The notes: generated by a model not told the origin, from the sequence alone. DNA of 64,000 nucleotides from Xanthomonas melonis (GCF_020783655.1 NZ_JAJGQH010000010.1:159502-223501), one strand, 5' to 3'. Positions 38,612 to 48,685 are shown, counted from the first letter of the stretch. Numbers and translations: made by a program.

Positions 38612-39499
38612 ATGAGCAAGATCGCCTTTATCGGCCTGGGCAACATGGGTGGCCCGATGGCCGCGAACCTGGGCAAGGCCGGACACCAGTTGCGGGTCTT
38701 CGATCTGGTGCCCGCCGCGCTGGACGCCGCCGCGGCCGCTGGCGCGCATGCCGCCAGCTCGGCGCACGACACCCTGGCCGATGCCGAGATCGTCATCTCG
38801 ATGCTGCCGGCCAGCCGCCATGTGGAAGGCCTGTACCTGGGCGATGGCGGCATCCTGGCGCAGATTCCCGCCGGCGCGCTGGTCATCGATTGCAGCACCA
38901 TCGCGCCAGTGTCGGCGCGCAGGGTGGCCGAGGCCGCAGGTGCGCGTGGGCTGGCAATGCTGGATGCACCGGTCTCCGGCGGCACTGCGGGCGCCGCCGC
39001 CGGTACGCTGACCTTCATCGTCGGTGGCGCGGCCGACGCGCTGGAGCGTGCACGCCCGGTGCTGCAGGCGATGGGCAAAAACATCTTCCACGTCGGCGCC
39101 AACGGTGCCGGCCAGGTGGCCAAGCTGTGCAACAACATGGCGCTGGGCGTGATCATGGCCGCCACCGGCGAAGCATTGGCGCTGGGCGTGGCGCAGGGTC
39201 TGGATCCGGCGGTGCTGTCGCAGATGATGGCGGTCAGCACCGGCCGTAGCTGGGCCACCGAGGTGTGCAATCCGTGGCCGGGCGTACTGCCCAATGCGCC
39301 GGCCTCGCGCGGCTACAGCGGCGGCTTCGGCAACGATCTGATGCTCAAGGATCTGGGCTTGGTGGCCGAATCGGCAGTGCAGGCCGGAGTCTCGATTCCG
39401 CTGGGTGAGCTGGCGCGCAACCTGTATGCGATGAACAGTCAGGCCGGCAACGGTGCGCTGGATTTTTCCAGCGTGGTCAAGCTCGTGGCCAAGGTGTAG
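38612..39499 (+). CDS. mmsB: 3-hydroxyisobutyrate dehydrogenase
   Basis: 295-aa NAD-dependent beta-hydroxyacid dehydrogenase: 3-hydroxyisobutyrate to methylmalonate semialdehyde, the substrate of MmsA. The Rossmann motif IAFIGLGNMGGPMAANLGKAGH, the substrate loop DAPVSGGTAGAAAGTLTFIVGG, the catalytic lysine in GQVAKLCNNMAL and the C-terminal GFGNDLMLKDLGLVAESA are all present. ATG at 38612 is used; an in-frame ATG at 38525 lies far from homologous sequence. A gap of 129 bp separates it from the hydrolase, slightly more than elsewhere in the operon. Confidence 0.95.
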   Translation: MSKIAFIGLGNMGGPMAANLGKAGHQLRVFDLVPAALDAAAAAGAHAASSAHDTLADAEIVISMLPASRHVEGLYLGDGGILAQIPAGALVIDCSTIAPVSARRVAEAAGARGLAMLDAPVSGGTAGAAAGTLTFIVGGAADALERARPVLQAMGKNIFHVGANGAGQVAKLCNNMALGVIMAATGEALALGVAQGLDPAVLSQMMAVSTGRSWATEVCNPWPGVLPNAPASRGYSGGFGNDLMLKDLGLVAESAVQAGVSIPLGELARNLYAMNSQAGNGALDFSSVVKLVAKV

Positions 39500-39802
39500 G
39501 GCAGGGCACAAAGCGCGTCTGTCTGCAGACAGGCGCTGCGGCCGACGCTGCAACATCGGTGCGGGTACCGCCGACCTGGCGGCGGCAGCCTTGAATCTGC
39601 CGGTGCCCCGCCTGCTGCACGCGGATGCGGTACACCCGGCGCGTCGAAGCATGCACGTGGTCGTGGTGTGCGAACGGTGGCCGCCGCGCAGGGTTCGGCG
39701 CGCGCTCGACGTGCCGGGTGATGTGATCTCATTACGCTTGCGTGTAATAGTCTCCGCAGACGCGCGTGCTTAAGGTGCGCGCATTGCACGAGGCCGCACA
39801 GC

Positions 39803-40768
39803 ATGGGACACGACCACAACCACGCCCCCAGCGAGATTCGCCACGAAACACCGCTATGGTGGGCGCTAGGCCTGACGGCGACGTTCCTGGTGGCCGAAGT
39901 GATCGGTGCGTTCGTCAGCAACAGCCTGGCGCTGCTGTCCGACGCGGCGCACATGGCGACGGATACGCTCGGGTTGATGATCGCGCTGCTCGCGGTGCGG
40001 CTGAGCCGGCGCCCCGCGGACGCGCGCCGCACCTACGGCTATGTGCGGCTGGAAGCGCTGGGCGCGCTGGCCAATGGCGCCTTGCTGTTCGCGGTCGGCG
40101 CTTACATTCTGTGGGAGGCCGCGCAACGCTTCCGCGCACCGCAGGACATCTCCTCCAACGGCATGCTGCTGATCGCCGGGCTGGGCCTGGTGATCAACCT
40201 GATCGCGATGAAGCTGTTGCATGCCGGCAGCGGCGAAAGCCTCAACGTCAAGGGCGCCTACCTGGAAGTGTGGAGCGACATGCTCGGCTCGGTGGCGGTG
40301 ATCATCGGCGCCCTGCTGATCCGCTGGACCGGCTGGCACTGGATCGACCCGGTGCTTGCGGTGCTGATCGGCCTATGGGTGCTGCCGCGTACCTGGGTGC
40401 TGCTGCGCGAGGCGATCAATGTGCTGCTCGAGGGCGTCCCCAAGGGCATCGATCTGGCGCAGGTACGGCAGGCACTGGCCGGCTACCCGGGGGTCGACGA
40501 CGTGCACGACCTGCATGTCTGGGCACTGGCGTCCAGTACGCCTGCTCTCACCGCGCACGTGGTGGTGGGCGAGTCCGTCGACCGCGACCAGCTGCGCGAT
40601 GCGCTCGCCGCGCTGCTGCACGAACGCTTCGACATCGACCACGTGACCCTGCAGGTGGAAAGCGGCGACTGCGGTACGCATCCTTGCGGGAGCCCGGCGT
40701 CCGTGCAGGCGGCCGCGCATCACGCCCACCACGATCATGGGCACACGGGGCATCGTCACCGGCATTGA
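39803..40768 (+). CDS. Cation diffusion facilitator (zinc/cobalt/cadmium exporter, CzcD/ZitB type)
   Basis: 321-aa inner-membrane metal/proton antiporter. His-rich ends (MGHDHNHAP at the start, HHAHHDHGHTGHRHRH at the end) suggest zinc. Six helices with signature metal sites: SLALLSDAAHMATDTLGLM in TM2 and YLEVWSDMLGSVAVI in TM5. A cytoplasmic C-terminal domain follows (VHDLHVWALASSTPALTAHVVV). It stands alone. The 303-bp gap before it holds a short palindrome attacgcttgcgtgtaat near 39732 that could be a metal-regulator site, though no known consensus fits. Confidence 0.93.
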   Translation: MGHDHNHAPSEIRHETPLWWALGLTATFLVAEVIGAFVSNSLALLSDAAHMATDTLGLMIALLAVRLSRRPADARRTYGYVRLEALGALANGALLFAVGAYILWEAAQRFRAPQDISSNGMLLIAGLGLVINLIAMKLLHAGSGESLNVKGAYLEVWSDMLGSVAVIIGALLIRWTGWHWIDPVLAVLIGLWVLPRTWVLLREAINVLLEGVPKGIDLAQVRQALAGYPGVDDVHDLHVWALASSTPALTAHVVVGESVDRDQLRDALAALLHERFDIDHVTLQVESGDCGTHPCGSPASVQAAAHHAHHDHGHTGHRHRH

Positions 40769-41028
40769 TGCACCGATGCGTTTCCGGTGTCGGCACCGAC
40801 CGCCCGGCGGGTGTCGATCCATCCACGCCACCGCGGCTGCGACAACGCCCCGTGCCAAGCGCCGCCGAGAGCGGCTGACAGAACGACTGCGCTCACCGTC
40901 AGGCGGGCGCGGCCGGTGCCCGGAATCGGCACACATCGCTCGCACATTGCGATTCCTCCGCACCGTCCACACTCGCCCAGCGACGACGCGCTCCGTGCTG
41001 TTGGCCGCTCTGAACGGGCTGCTCAGAA

Positions 41029-41060
41029 GCAGCAAGGCCGCCAGTCGGCGGCCTCGCTGC
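41029..41060. terminator. Strong hairpin between convergent CDF and FadJ-like genes
   Basis: gcagcaaggccgcc and ggcggcctcgctgc pair with one mismatch around the loop agtc. It sits 35 bp past the FadJ-like stop (minus strand) and well past the CDF stop. T-run support is weak. The rest of 40769-41095 shows nothing. Confidence 0.6.
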
Positions 41061-41095
41061 ATTCGATCAGTCACAAAATAGGATCGGGTCCGGAT

Positions 41096-43177
41096 TCACG
41101 CCACCGGCTCGCGCAGCACTGCCGAGTCCCAGCCCGGGCGCGGCGCGAAGCGCTCGCCGTAGCGCGCGTGCAGCGCCTGCAGGCGCGCCAGCAGCGCATC
41201 GGCGCCGGCACTGCGGATGTACTGGATCGGGCCGCCGCGGAACGGCGCAAAGCCGGTACCGAAGATGACGCCGGCGTCGAGCAGGTCCGCATCGGCCACC
41301 ACGCCGTCGTGCAGGCAGGCGACCGCTTCGTTGAGCAGCGGCAGGATCAGGCGGTCCTCCAGATCGGCCGGCACGGCGTAGCCGCTGGGAACCTCGGGCT
41401 TGACCGCACGCCCGTTCTCCCACTTGTACAGCCCCTGGCCATCCTTCTTGCCACGTTTGCCCGCTTCCACCGTCGCCAGCGCCGCCGGAATCGGCAGGTG
41501 CAGGAACGGCGCCAGCTCCGCGCCGACACCTGCGGACACGTCCAGGCCCACGGTGTCGATCAGTTCCATCGGCCCCATCGGCATGCCGAACTTGACCGCG
41601 GTCCTGTCCAGCACCGGGCCGGGAATGCCTTCGGCGTAGGCGGTGGCCGCTTCCAGCAGGTACGGAAACAGCACGCGGTTGACCAGGAAGCCCGGCGTGC
41701 CCGCCACCGGCACCGGAAACTTGTCCAGCGCCTTGCAGAAGGCCGCCAGGCGCGCCACGTTGGCCGGATCCAGCCCGTCGTGCTGCACGATTTCCACCAA
41801 CGGCATCATCGCCACCGGGTTGAAATAGTGCAGGCCGGCGAACTGCGCCGGGCGCAGCAGATGGCCGCGCAGCTCGGTCAGCGGGATCGACGAGGTATTG
41901 GTGGTCAGTACGGCGTCCGGCTTGAGCTGCGGCTCGATCGACTGGTACAGCTCGCGCTTGGCCTGCGGGTTCTCGATGATCGCCTCGATCACCAGATCCG
42001 CCTGCGCCACGCCTGCACCGGCCAGGTCACCGCGCAGGCGAGCGGCCACCGCCGGGCGCTTGGCCTCGTCCTTGACCCGCTTGGCGAACAGCTCGCCGCC
42101 ACGCGTCAGTGCGGTGTCGATGAAGCGCTGCTCGCGATCCTGCAAGGTGACCTCGAAGCCCTTGTAGGCGGCCCATGCCGCGATATCGCCGCCCATCACG
42201 CCGGCACCGATCACATGCACATGACGGATCGGCGTCGCCGCGCCGCCGCCAGCGTCCTTGCCGCCCAGCGCCTTCAGCCGCTCGGTGAGGAAGAAAATGC
42301 GGATCAGGTTGCGCGCGGCCGGGGTGCTGGCGAGCTTGACCACCGCCTTGCGTTCGGCGGCCAGGCGCGCGTGGATACCACTGCCTCCCGCGCGTTCCCA
42401 CACGTTGATCAGGGCATACGGCGCTGGGTAATGCTCCTTGCGCGCCTTGCGTGCGACCTGCTTGCGCATCTGCGGTGCCAGCAGCTTGCGCGCGAGCAGG
42501 GTATTGGTGGCCCAGGCGGTGGCGCGTTGCTTGAGCGGGCGGGCGGTCCCGGCCAGCGCCAGCGCGGCGGCCACGTCCACCAGCACGGCGGGGGCGGCGA
42601 CCCTGTCCACCAGGCCCATCGCACGTGCGGCCTTGGCCGACACGCTGCGGCCGGTCAGCATCAGGTCCATCGCCGCCGGTGCGCCGATCAGGCGCGGCAA
42701 GCGGGCGCTGCCACCCCAGCCGGGAAAGATGCCGAGCTTGGTCTCTGGCAGGCCGATGCGGGTGCTGCCGTCGTCGGAGGCCACCCGGTAGCGGCACGCC
42801 AGCGCGATCTCGGTACCGCCGCCCATGCAGAAGCCATGGATGGCGGCGACCGTGGGGCAGGGCAGTTCTGCCAGCTTCTGGAACACCTGCTGGCCGCGGT
42901 GGATGGCGTCGTTGACGGTACCCCTGCGGTCGAATTCCTGGAATTCCTTCAGGTCCGCGCCGGCGATGAAGCCATTGGCCTTGCCCGAGCGCAGCACCAC
43001 GCCCTTGGGCGGATCCAGCGCCAAGCGCTCGACCAGCGCGCCCAGCTCGAGCAGCACGTCCTGCGAAAATGCGTTGACTGCGGCACCCTGGCGATCGAGG
43101 CTGAGCACGAGCACGCCGTCCTCGCGCAGGTCGGCCTGCCAGTGGCTGAATCGGAGCCCGTCGAAACCTGGAAGCAT
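41096..43177 (-). CDS. Bifunctional enoyl-CoA hydratase/3-hydroxyacyl-CoA dehydrogenase (FadJ/FadB alpha type)
   Basis: Multifunctional beta-oxidation enzyme; 693 aa from ATG at 43177 (MLPGFDGLRFSHWQ) or 707 aa from 43219. Order: crotonase domain (about 15-200: GFIAGADLKEFQEF, AAIHGFCMGGGTEIALACRYRVA, LPETKLGIFPGWGGSARLPRLIG), then the NAD-binding dehydrogenase domain (VHVIGAGVMGGDIAAWAAYKGFEVTLQD) with LTTNTSSIPLTELRGHL, AGLHYFNPVAMMPLVEIV (catalytic His) and two C-terminal helical domains (VKFGMPMGPMELIDTVGLDV; GTGFAPFRGGPIQY). It would pair with a thiolase encoded elsewhere. It is divergent from rpoE, with 236 bp between. Confidence 0.93.
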   Translation of the reverse strand: MLPGFDGLRFSHWQADLREDGVLVLSLDRQGAAVNAFSQDVLLELGALVERLALDPPKGVVLRSGKANGFIAGADLKEFQEFDRRGTVNDAIHRGQQVFQKLAELPCPTVAAIHGFCMGGGTEIALACRYRVASDDGSTRIGLPETKLGIFPGWGGSARLPRLIGAPAAMDLMLTGRSVSAKAARAMGLVDRVAAPAVLVDVAAALALAGTARPLKQRATAWATNTLLARKLLAPQMRKQVARKARKEHYPAPYALINVWERAGGSGIHARLAAERKAVVKLASTPAARNLIRIFFLTERLKALGGKDAGGGAATPIRHVHVIGAGVMGGDIAAWAAYKGFEVTLQDREQRFIDTALTRGGELFAKRVKDEAKRPAVAARLRGDLAGAGVAQADLVIEAIIENPQAKRELYQSIEPQLKPDAVLTTNTSSIPLTELRGHLLRPAQFAGLHYFNPVAMMPLVEIVQHDGLDPANVARLAAFCKALDKFPVPVAGTPGFLVNRVLFPYLLEAATAYAEGIPGPVLDRTAVKFGMPMGPMELIDTVGLDVSAGVGAELAPFLHLPIPAALATVEAGKRGKKDGQGLYKWENGRAVKPEVPSGYAVPADLEDRLILPLLNEAVACLHDGVVADADLLDAGVIFGTGFAPFRGGPIQYIRSAGADALLARLQALHARYGERFAPRPGWDSAVLREPVA

Positions 43178-43413
43178 GCGTCTGGCCGTCCGGCGATAGT
43201 AAGGAAAGGTCGTTATCATCCAGAGGTTGTTTCCTTCACGTCAAATACCCATACCTGTCGACAGGGGCGGCGCGCGCTTCGGCGAGGCGTCGCCAGCGGC
43301 GCATCGGCATCGCTACCCTGATGCGTGACGATCGTACGGATCGGTATGAACTTTCCTCTTCAACGGCGGTCTCATTGCCCGACTTCGGTGGGCTGACAGG
43401 AGTGCGGCCCAGC

Positions 43414-44034
43414 ATGGCCGAAGTCGATACACCTCAGGAGCTGGATCTGGAACTGGTCCGGCGCGTGCAGCGCGGCGAGAGCGCGGCGTTCGATGTGCTG
43501 GTGCGCAAGTACCAGCATCGCATCGTCGCCCTGATCGGGCGCTACATCGCCGACTGGAGCGAATGCCAGGACGTGGCCCAGGACACCTTTGTGCGCGCGT
43601 ATCGCGCGATCAACAGTTTCCGCGGCGACGCCCAGTTCTATACATGGCTGCACCGCATTGCCGTCAACACTGCCAAGAACCATCTGGTCGCGCACAACCG
43701 CCGGCCGCCCACCGACGATATCGAGATCGGCGATGCCGAGCAGTTCGATGGGGCGACGCGGTTGCGCGATACCGATACCCCGGAGCGCGAATTGATGCGA
43801 CAGGAGCTGGAACAAACGGTGATGCGTGCGGTCCAAGCCCTGCCGGAAGAACTTCGGGCGGCCATCACCCTGCGCGAGGTGGACGGCCTGAGCTACGAGG
43901 ACATCGCGCGAAAGATGGATTGCCCGATCGGAACGGTGCGTTCGCGCATCTTCCGGGCGCGCGAGGCCATCGACAACGAGCTGCGGCCTCTGCTGGAGAC
44001 CGAAAGCGCTACCCGTGAGCGACACCGTGTATGA
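43414..44034 (+). CDS. rpoE: RNA polymerase sigma factor RpoE (AlgU-like)
   Basis: 206-aa ECF sigma factor controlling envelope and heat stress. Region 2: FDVLVRKYQHRIVALIGRYIADWSECQDVAQDTFVRAYRAINSFRGDAQFYTWLHRIAVNTAKNHL. Region 4: LPEELRAAITLREVDGLSYEDIARKMDCPIGTVRSRIFRAREAI. ATG at 43414 (MAEVDTPQELDLELV) is used because sigma-E proteins start here; an upstream ATG at 43321 would add 31 residues without homology. It is followed by its anti-sigma factor with overlapping ATGA and then the HtrA protease, the standard rpoE-rseA-mucD unit. Confidence 0.96.
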   Translation: MAEVDTPQELDLELVRRVQRGESAAFDVLVRKYQHRIVALIGRYIADWSECQDVAQDTFVRAYRAINSFRGDAQFYTWLHRIAVNTAKNHLVAHNRRPPTDDIEIGDAEQFDGATRLRDTDTPERELMRQELEQTVMRAVQALPEELRAAITLREVDGLSYEDIARKMDCPIGTVRSRIFRAREAIDNELRPLLETESATRERHRV

Positions 44035-44906
44035 GCCATAACGCCGACATGTCCACCACTGACAAGTTCGAGCTTCACTATCGCCAGCAGCTGTCTGCGT
44101 TGGTCGACGGCGAATTGAGTGCCGACGAATCGCGCTTCCTGCTGCGCAGGCTGGCCCACGACGAGGAACTGGCCGGCTGCCAGGAGCGCTGGCAACTGTG
44201 CGGCGACGTGCTGCGCGGCGCCGCCAGTGCGCCGGCGCCGCTGGATTTCGCGGCGCGTGTACGCAGCGCGATTGCCGACGAGCCTGCACCGCAGCCACAG
44301 CCGGCGCCGCGCGCGGCCGCACGCTGGCGCTGGGGCGGCGGCGCGGCGATCGCTGCCTCGGTCGCGGCGATCGCGATGTTCATGGCGCGCGAACGCCTGC
44401 CCGACCCGGCTCCATCGGTGACCGAGGTGCCGGTGTACGCCACCGCTGCACAGATGCCTGCAGCAGCCCAGCCGTCCATCGCGCCGAAGACGCCTGCAGC
44501 GCCCGCTCCCGCCAATCCCGGCGACGGCGGTGCGCTGGTCGCTGCGGTGCCGGCCGCTGCGTTGGCGTCCACGCGCCGCGGCGCCGCGACCCGCAATCAG
44601 CAGGCGGCACGCAGTGCGGCAGCGCGCCAGCAGCAGGCGCCGGCCGTGATGGTGGCGTCCGCCGCCGCGACGGCGCCGGCGGCCAGCCCGGTGGCGTCGT
44701 CCAACCCGTTCACGCACCCGGATACCACCCTGCAGGCGCGACCCTGGCCACGCGCGGCGCTGTCCGGCGCTGCCGACAGCCCGCTCAATGCCAGCTTCAG
44801 CCAGAGTCGTCAGGGCCCGGCGTTCTATCCGTTCGAACCAGCGCCGCAGGCGGTCCGGGCTCCAGCACCGAGCCAGCCATCGCCGGCGCAGGGCCCGCAA
44901 CGCTGA
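44031..44906 (+). CDS. rseA: Anti-sigma-E factor RseA
   Basis: 291-aa membrane-bound anti-sigma factor. The N-terminal RseA-type domain binds sigma-E in the cytoplasm (YRQQLSALVDGELSADESRFLLRRLAHDEELAGCQERWQLCGDVLRG, about residues 17-65). One transmembrane helix (GGGAAIAASVAAIAMFMA, about 103-120) precedes a long, low-complexity Ala/Pro/Gln periplasmic part. The ATG at 44031 overlaps the rpoE stop; a second ATG at 44049 (MSTTDKFELHY) is equally possible. The periplasmic part does not resemble the E. coli RseB-binding domain closely, and no rseB follows. Confidence 0.9.
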   Translation: MSHNADMSTTDKFELHYRQQLSALVDGELSADESRFLLRRLAHDEELAGCQERWQLCGDVLRGAASAPAPLDFAARVRSAIADEPAPQPQPAPRAAARWRWGGGAAIAASVAAIAMFMARERLPDPAPSVTEVPVYATAAQMPAAAQPSIAPKTPAAPAPANPGDGGALVAAVPAAALASTRRGAATRNQQAARSAAARQQQAPAVMVASAAATAPAASPVASSNPFTHPDTTLQARPWPRAALSGAADSPLNASFSQSRQGPAFYPFEPAPQAVRAPAPSQPSPAQGPQR

Positions 44907-45015
44907 TCCGGCGGCCGATCTTCATCCACTCGGCGCCCTCCCTCCCGTTACCTTGTCGGACCCGTGCGGTTGCACGGGTTCCGGTTCCTGTCGCCCTGCC
45001 ATCGGAGGCAACTCG

Positions 45016-46599
45016 ATGAATCACCGCATCCGTACCCAGATGTTCGGCCTGCTCGCCATGACCCTGCCGCTGGCCGCTTGCGCCCAGCAAACCGCGCCGG
45101 CGCCCGCGTCCAAGGCCAGCGCGCCGATCGCCGCCAACCGCAGCACCACCCCGGCGCCGCAGCTGGTGGCGGGCTTGCCGGATTTCACCAATCTGGTCGA
45201 GCAGGTGGGCCCGGGCGTGGTCAATATCGAAACCACCATCACCCGCAAGGACGCGATGGCGCGGCAGCAGCGCAGTGGCCCGGGTGGCCGTGGCGGCGGT
45301 GCGATGCCCGACGACGAGCAGATGCCGGAGTTCTTCAGGCGCTTCTTTGGCCCGGATTTCCAGATGCCCGGCGGCCCGCGTCAGGGGCCGGGCGGCGGCG
45401 ATGACGATGGCGGCATCGCCGGCAAGTCGATGGGCTCGGGCTTCATCATTTCTGCCGATGGCTATGTGCTGACCAATCATCACGTGGTCGATGGCGCCAG
45501 CGAGGTCACCGTCAAGCTGACCGACCGCCGCGAGTTCAAGGCCAAGGTGGTGGGCAGCGACGAACAGTTCGACGTGGCGCTGCTGAAGATCGAGGCCAAG
45601 GGCCTGCCCACCGTGCGTCTGGGCGATTCCAATACGCTCAAACCGGGCCAATGGGTGGTGGCGATCGGCTCGCCGTTCGGCCTGGATCACTCGGTGACCG
45701 CCGGCATCGTCAGCGCCACCGGCCGCAGCAACCCGTATGCCGATCAGCGCTACGTGCCCTTCATCCAGACCGACGTGGCGATCAATCAGGGCAACTCGGG
45801 CGGCCCGCTGCTCAACACCCGTGGCGAGGTGGTCGGCATCAATTCGCAGATCTTCTCCGCCTCCGGTGGCTACATGGGGATCAGTTTTGCGATCCCGATC
45901 GACCTGGCCTTCAGCGCGGCCGAGCAGATCAAGGCCACCGGCCGGGTCAGCCGCGGCATGCTGGGCGTGGCGGTCGGCCCGATCGATTCGCTCAAGGCGC
46001 AGGGCCTGGGCCTGCCGGACACCCGCGGTGCGCTGGTCAACGATATCCCGGCCGGTAGCCCGGCGGCCAAGGCCGGCATCGAGGTGGGCGATGTGATCCG
46101 CTCGGTCAACGGCAAGCCGATCGATGTCGCCAGCGATCTGCCGCCGATGATCGGGCTGATGGCGCCGGGGACCAAGGTCGCCCTGGAGGTGCTGCGCGAC
46201 GGCAAGCCGCGCCAGATCAGCGTGACCCTGGCGCCATTGCAGGACGGCAGCGACAGCGCCGCGCCGCGCAGTGCCGCCGCCGACGACAAGCCGGAGGCCC
46301 CGGCCAGCGTGGCCTTGCTCGGCCTGCAGGTGGCCGACCTGACCGCTGCCGAGCGCGGCCGCCTGGGCCTGGAGGCAGGCGAGGGCGTGCGCATCGCGGC
46401 GGTGACCGGCGCGGCGGCGCGCAGCACCCAGCCGCCGCTATCGCCGGGCCTGGTCATCGCCCGGGTCGGCCGGACCAAGGTCGGCAGTGTCGCCGAACTC
46501 AACCGCGCGCTGTCCAGTTACAAGAAGGGCGACGTGGTCATGCTGCTGGTCACCGACGGCAAGGCCACCAGTTATGTGGCCCTGAAGGCCGGCGGGTGA
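45016..46599 (+). CDS. mucD: Periplasmic serine protease MucD/DegP, apparent lipoprotein
   Basis: 527-aa HtrA-family protease that degrades misfolded envelope proteins and influences sigma-E. ATG at 45016 follows ggaggcaactcg. The leader (GLLAMTLPLAACAQQ) has a lipobox LAAC, so the mature protein probably starts at a lipid-modified Cys; classical DegP has a plain signal peptide. Protease triad: His in LTNHHVVDGA, Asp in EQFDVALLKI, Ser in INQGNSGGPLLN. Two PDZ domains follow (MLGVAVGPIDSL...AGSPAAKAGIEVGDVIRSVNG; LLGLQVADLTAAERGRLGLE...). A Gly/Pro/Asp-rich loop separates leader and protease domain. It lies 109 bp after rseA. Confidence 0.95.
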   Translation: MNHRIRTQMFGLLAMTLPLAACAQQTAPAPASKASAPIAANRSTTPAPQLVAGLPDFTNLVEQVGPGVVNIETTITRKDAMARQQRSGPGGRGGGAMPDDEQMPEFFRRFFGPDFQMPGGPRQGPGGGDDDGGIAGKSMGSGFIISADGYVLTNHHVVDGASEVTVKLTDRREFKAKVVGSDEQFDVALLKIEAKGLPTVRLGDSNTLKPGQWVVAIGSPFGLDHSVTAGIVSATGRSNPYADQRYVPFIQTDVAINQGNSGGPLLNTRGEVVGINSQIFSASGGYMGISFAIPIDLAFSAAEQIKATGRVSRGMLGVAVGPIDSLKAQGLGLPDTRGALVNDIPAGSPAAKAGIEVGDVIRSVNGKPIDVASDLPPMIGLMAPGTKVALEVLRDGKPRQISVTLAPLQDGSDSAAPRSAAADDKPEAPASVALLGLQVADLTAAERGRLGLEAGEGVRIAAVTGAAARSTQPPLSPGLVIARVGRTKVGSVAELNRALSSYKKGDVVMLLVTDGKATSYVALKAGG

Positions 46600-46602
46600 G
46601 GG

Positions 46603-46725
46603 AGGCCGGGATTCGTCATTGGTGATTCGGGATTGGCAAGGGCAGGCTCCCGCTCGCGGGTGCCTGTCTTTGCTCTGCCGTTTCGAATCCCCAATTCCGA
46701 CTCCCTAATCCCTGCACCAAAGCAT
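46603..46725. repeat. Intergenic inverted repeat of the 'gggattcgggattgg' type
   Basis: The gap between mucD and lepA holds gattcgggattggcaag (about 46625) and, inverted, cgaatccccaattccgac (about 46684), able to form a long imperfect hairpin. Related pairs occur in three other gaps in this window (48583-48676, 54733-54836, 55335-55470). It is probably a non-coding interspersed repeat, and it may also serve as a transcription end for mucD. Confidence 0.75.
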
Positions 46726-46774
46726 GCGATAATGCCGCGTTACCCTGACGACGGCTGCGCCGGCGCCCACCTCA

Positions 46775-48580
46775 ATGTCCCCTGATTCAATGCGGAACAT
46801 CCGCAATTTTTCCATCATCGCCCATGTCGACCACGGTAAATCCACCCTGGCCGACCGGATCATCCAGCTGTGTGGCGGCCTGCAGGCACGCGAGATGGAG
46901 GCCCAGGTGCTGGACTCCAACCCGATCGAGCGCGAACGCGGCATCACCATCAAGGCGCAGTCGGTGTCCCTGCCGTACACGGCCAAGGACGGGCAGACCT
47001 ACCACCTGAACTTCATCGACACCCCCGGGCATGTGGACTTCTCCTACGAAGTCAGCCGCTCGCTGGCCGCCTGCGAAGGCGCGTTGCTGGTGGTCGATGC
47101 CGCGCAGGGCGTGGAAGCGCAGTCGGTGGCCAACTGCTACACCGCAGTGGAGCAGGGCCTGGAAGTGGTGCCGGTACTCAACAAGATCGACCTGCCCACC
47201 GCCGATGTCGACCGCGCCAAGGCCGAGATCGAAGCGGTGATCGGCATCGATGCCGAAGACGCGGTCGCGGTCAGTGCCAAGACCGGTCTGAACATCGATC
47301 TGGTGCTGGAGGCGATCGTGCATCGCATCCCGCCACCGACCCCGCGCGATACCGACAAGCTGCAGGCGCTGATCATCGATTCCTGGTTCGACAACTACCT
47401 GGGCGTGGTCTCGCTGGTGCGGGTGATGCAGGGCGAGATCAAGCCGGGCAGCAAGATCCTGGTGATGTCCACCGGGCGCACCCACCTAGTCGACAAGGTC
47501 GGCGTGTTCACTCCCAAGCGCAAGGAGCTGGCTGCACTGGGCGCCGGCGAAGTGGGCTGGATCAACGCCTCGATCAAGGACGTGCACGGTGCGCCGGTCG
47601 GCGACACGCTGACCCTGGCCGCCGATCCCGCACCGCATGCGCTGCCCGGCTTCCAGGAGATGCAGCCGCGCGTGTTCGCCGGCCTGTTCCCGGTCGATGC
47701 CGAGGATTACCCGGACCTGCGCGAAGCCCTGGACAAGCTGCGGTTGAACGATGCGGCGCTGCGCTTCGAGCCGGAAAGTTCCGAGGCGATGGGCTTCGGC
47801 TTCCGCTGCGGCTTCCTGGGCATGCTGCACATGGAGATCGTGCAGGAGCGCCTGGAGCGCGAGTACAACCTGGACCTGATCAGCACCGCACCGACCGTGG
47901 TGTACGAAGTGCTCAAGACCGATGGCTCGGTCATCAACATGGACAACCCGGCCAAGCTGCCGCAGTTGAACCTGGTGGACGAGATTCGCGAGCCGATCAT
48001 CCGTGCCAACGTGCTCACTCCCGAGGAGTACATCGGCAACATCATCAAGCTGTGCGAGGAAAAGCGCGGCACCCAGATCGGCATCAACTACCTGGGTAGC
48101 CAGGTGCAGATCAGCTACGAGCTGCCGATGGCCGAGGTGGTGCTGGATTTCTTCGACAAGCTCAAGTCGGTCAGCCGTGGCTATGCCTCGCTGGATTACC
48201 ACTTCGTGCGTTTCGACGCTGGCCCGTTCGTGCGCGTGGACGTGCTGATCAACGGCGACAAGGTCGATGCCTTGTCGCTGATCGTGCACCGCAGTCATGC
48301 CGACCGGCGCGGCCGCGAACTGTGCGAAAAGATGAAGGATCTGATCCCGCGGCAGATGTTCGATGTGGCGATCCAGGCCGCGATCGGATCGCAGATCATC
48401 TCGCGTTCCACGGTCAAGGCGATGCGCAAGAACGTGCTGGCCAAGTGCTATGGTGGCGACGTCTCGCGCAAGAAGAAGCTGCTGGAGAAGCAGAAGGAAG
48501 GCAAGAAGCGCATGAAGCAGGTCGGCCGCGTGGAGATTCCGCAGGAAGCCTTCCTGGCGGTCCTGCAGATGGATAAGTAG
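46775..48580 (+). CDS. lepA: Elongation factor 4 (LepA, ribosome back-translocase)
   Basis: 601-aa GTPase that acts on ribosomes and helps with stalled or mis-translocated states. P-loop AHVDHGKST, switch/G2 RERGITIK, G3 DTPGH, G4 NKID. EF-G-like domains II-V follow, with [19 protein letters not shown], and the LepA-specific C-terminal domain ([68 protein letters not shown]) is complete. Two starts are possible: ATG at 46775 or the second ATG at 46790 ([14 protein letters not shown]), the latter nearer to many homologues. The lepA-lepB order is conserved in gammaproteobacteria. Confidence 0.97.
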   Translation: MSPDSMRNIRNFSIIAHVDHGKSTLADRIIQLCGGLQAREMEAQVLDSNPIERERGITIKAQSVSLPYTAKDGQTYHLNFIDTPGHVDFSYEVSRSLAACEGALLVVDAAQGVEAQSVANCYTAVEQGLEVVPVLNKIDLPTADVDRAKAEIEAVIGIDAEDAVAVSAKTGLNIDLVLEAIVHRIPPPTPRDTDKLQALIIDSWFDNYLGVVSLVRVMQGEIKPGSKILVMSTGRTHLVDKVGVFTPKRKELAALGAGEVGWINASIKDVHGAPVGDTLTLAADPAPHALPGFQEMQPRVFAGLFPVDAEDYPDLREALDKLRLNDAALRFEPESSEAMGFGFRCGFLGMLHMEIVQERLEREYNLDLISTAPTVVYEVLKTDGSVINMDNPAKLPQLNLVDEIREPIIRANVLTPEEYIGNIIKLCEEKRGTQIGINYLGSQVQISYELPMAEVVLDFFDKLKSVSRGYASLDYHFVRFDAGPFVRVDVLINGDKVDALSLIVHRSHADRRGRELCEKMKDLIPRQMFDVAIQAAIGSQIISRSTVKAMRKNVLAKCYGGDVSRKKKLLEKQKEGKKRMKQVGRVEIPQEAFLAVLQMDK

Positions 48581-48582
48581 CA

Positions 48583-48676
48583 GGGATTCGGGATTCGTCA
48601 TTCGGGATTGGTAACGGCTCGTCCGCCTTCCTGCTATTGCGAATCCCCAATCTCCAATCCCGAATCCCGTTCCGAA
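48583..48676. repeat. Intergenic inverted repeat (same family as at 46603)
   Basis: gggattcgggattcgtcattcgggattgg on one arm and gaatccccaatc...ccaatcccgaatccc on the other fill the gap between lepA and lepB and can fold into a hairpin. It ends only about 10 bp before the lepB start. Confidence 0.75.
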
Positions 48677-48685
48677 GGAACATCA

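Noticed and set aside
39732..39748. Palindrome attacgcttgcgtgtaat before the CDF exporter as a Zur site
   Set aside because: It does not match the AT-rich Zur consensus known for Xanthomonas; kept only as a remark in the exporter entry.
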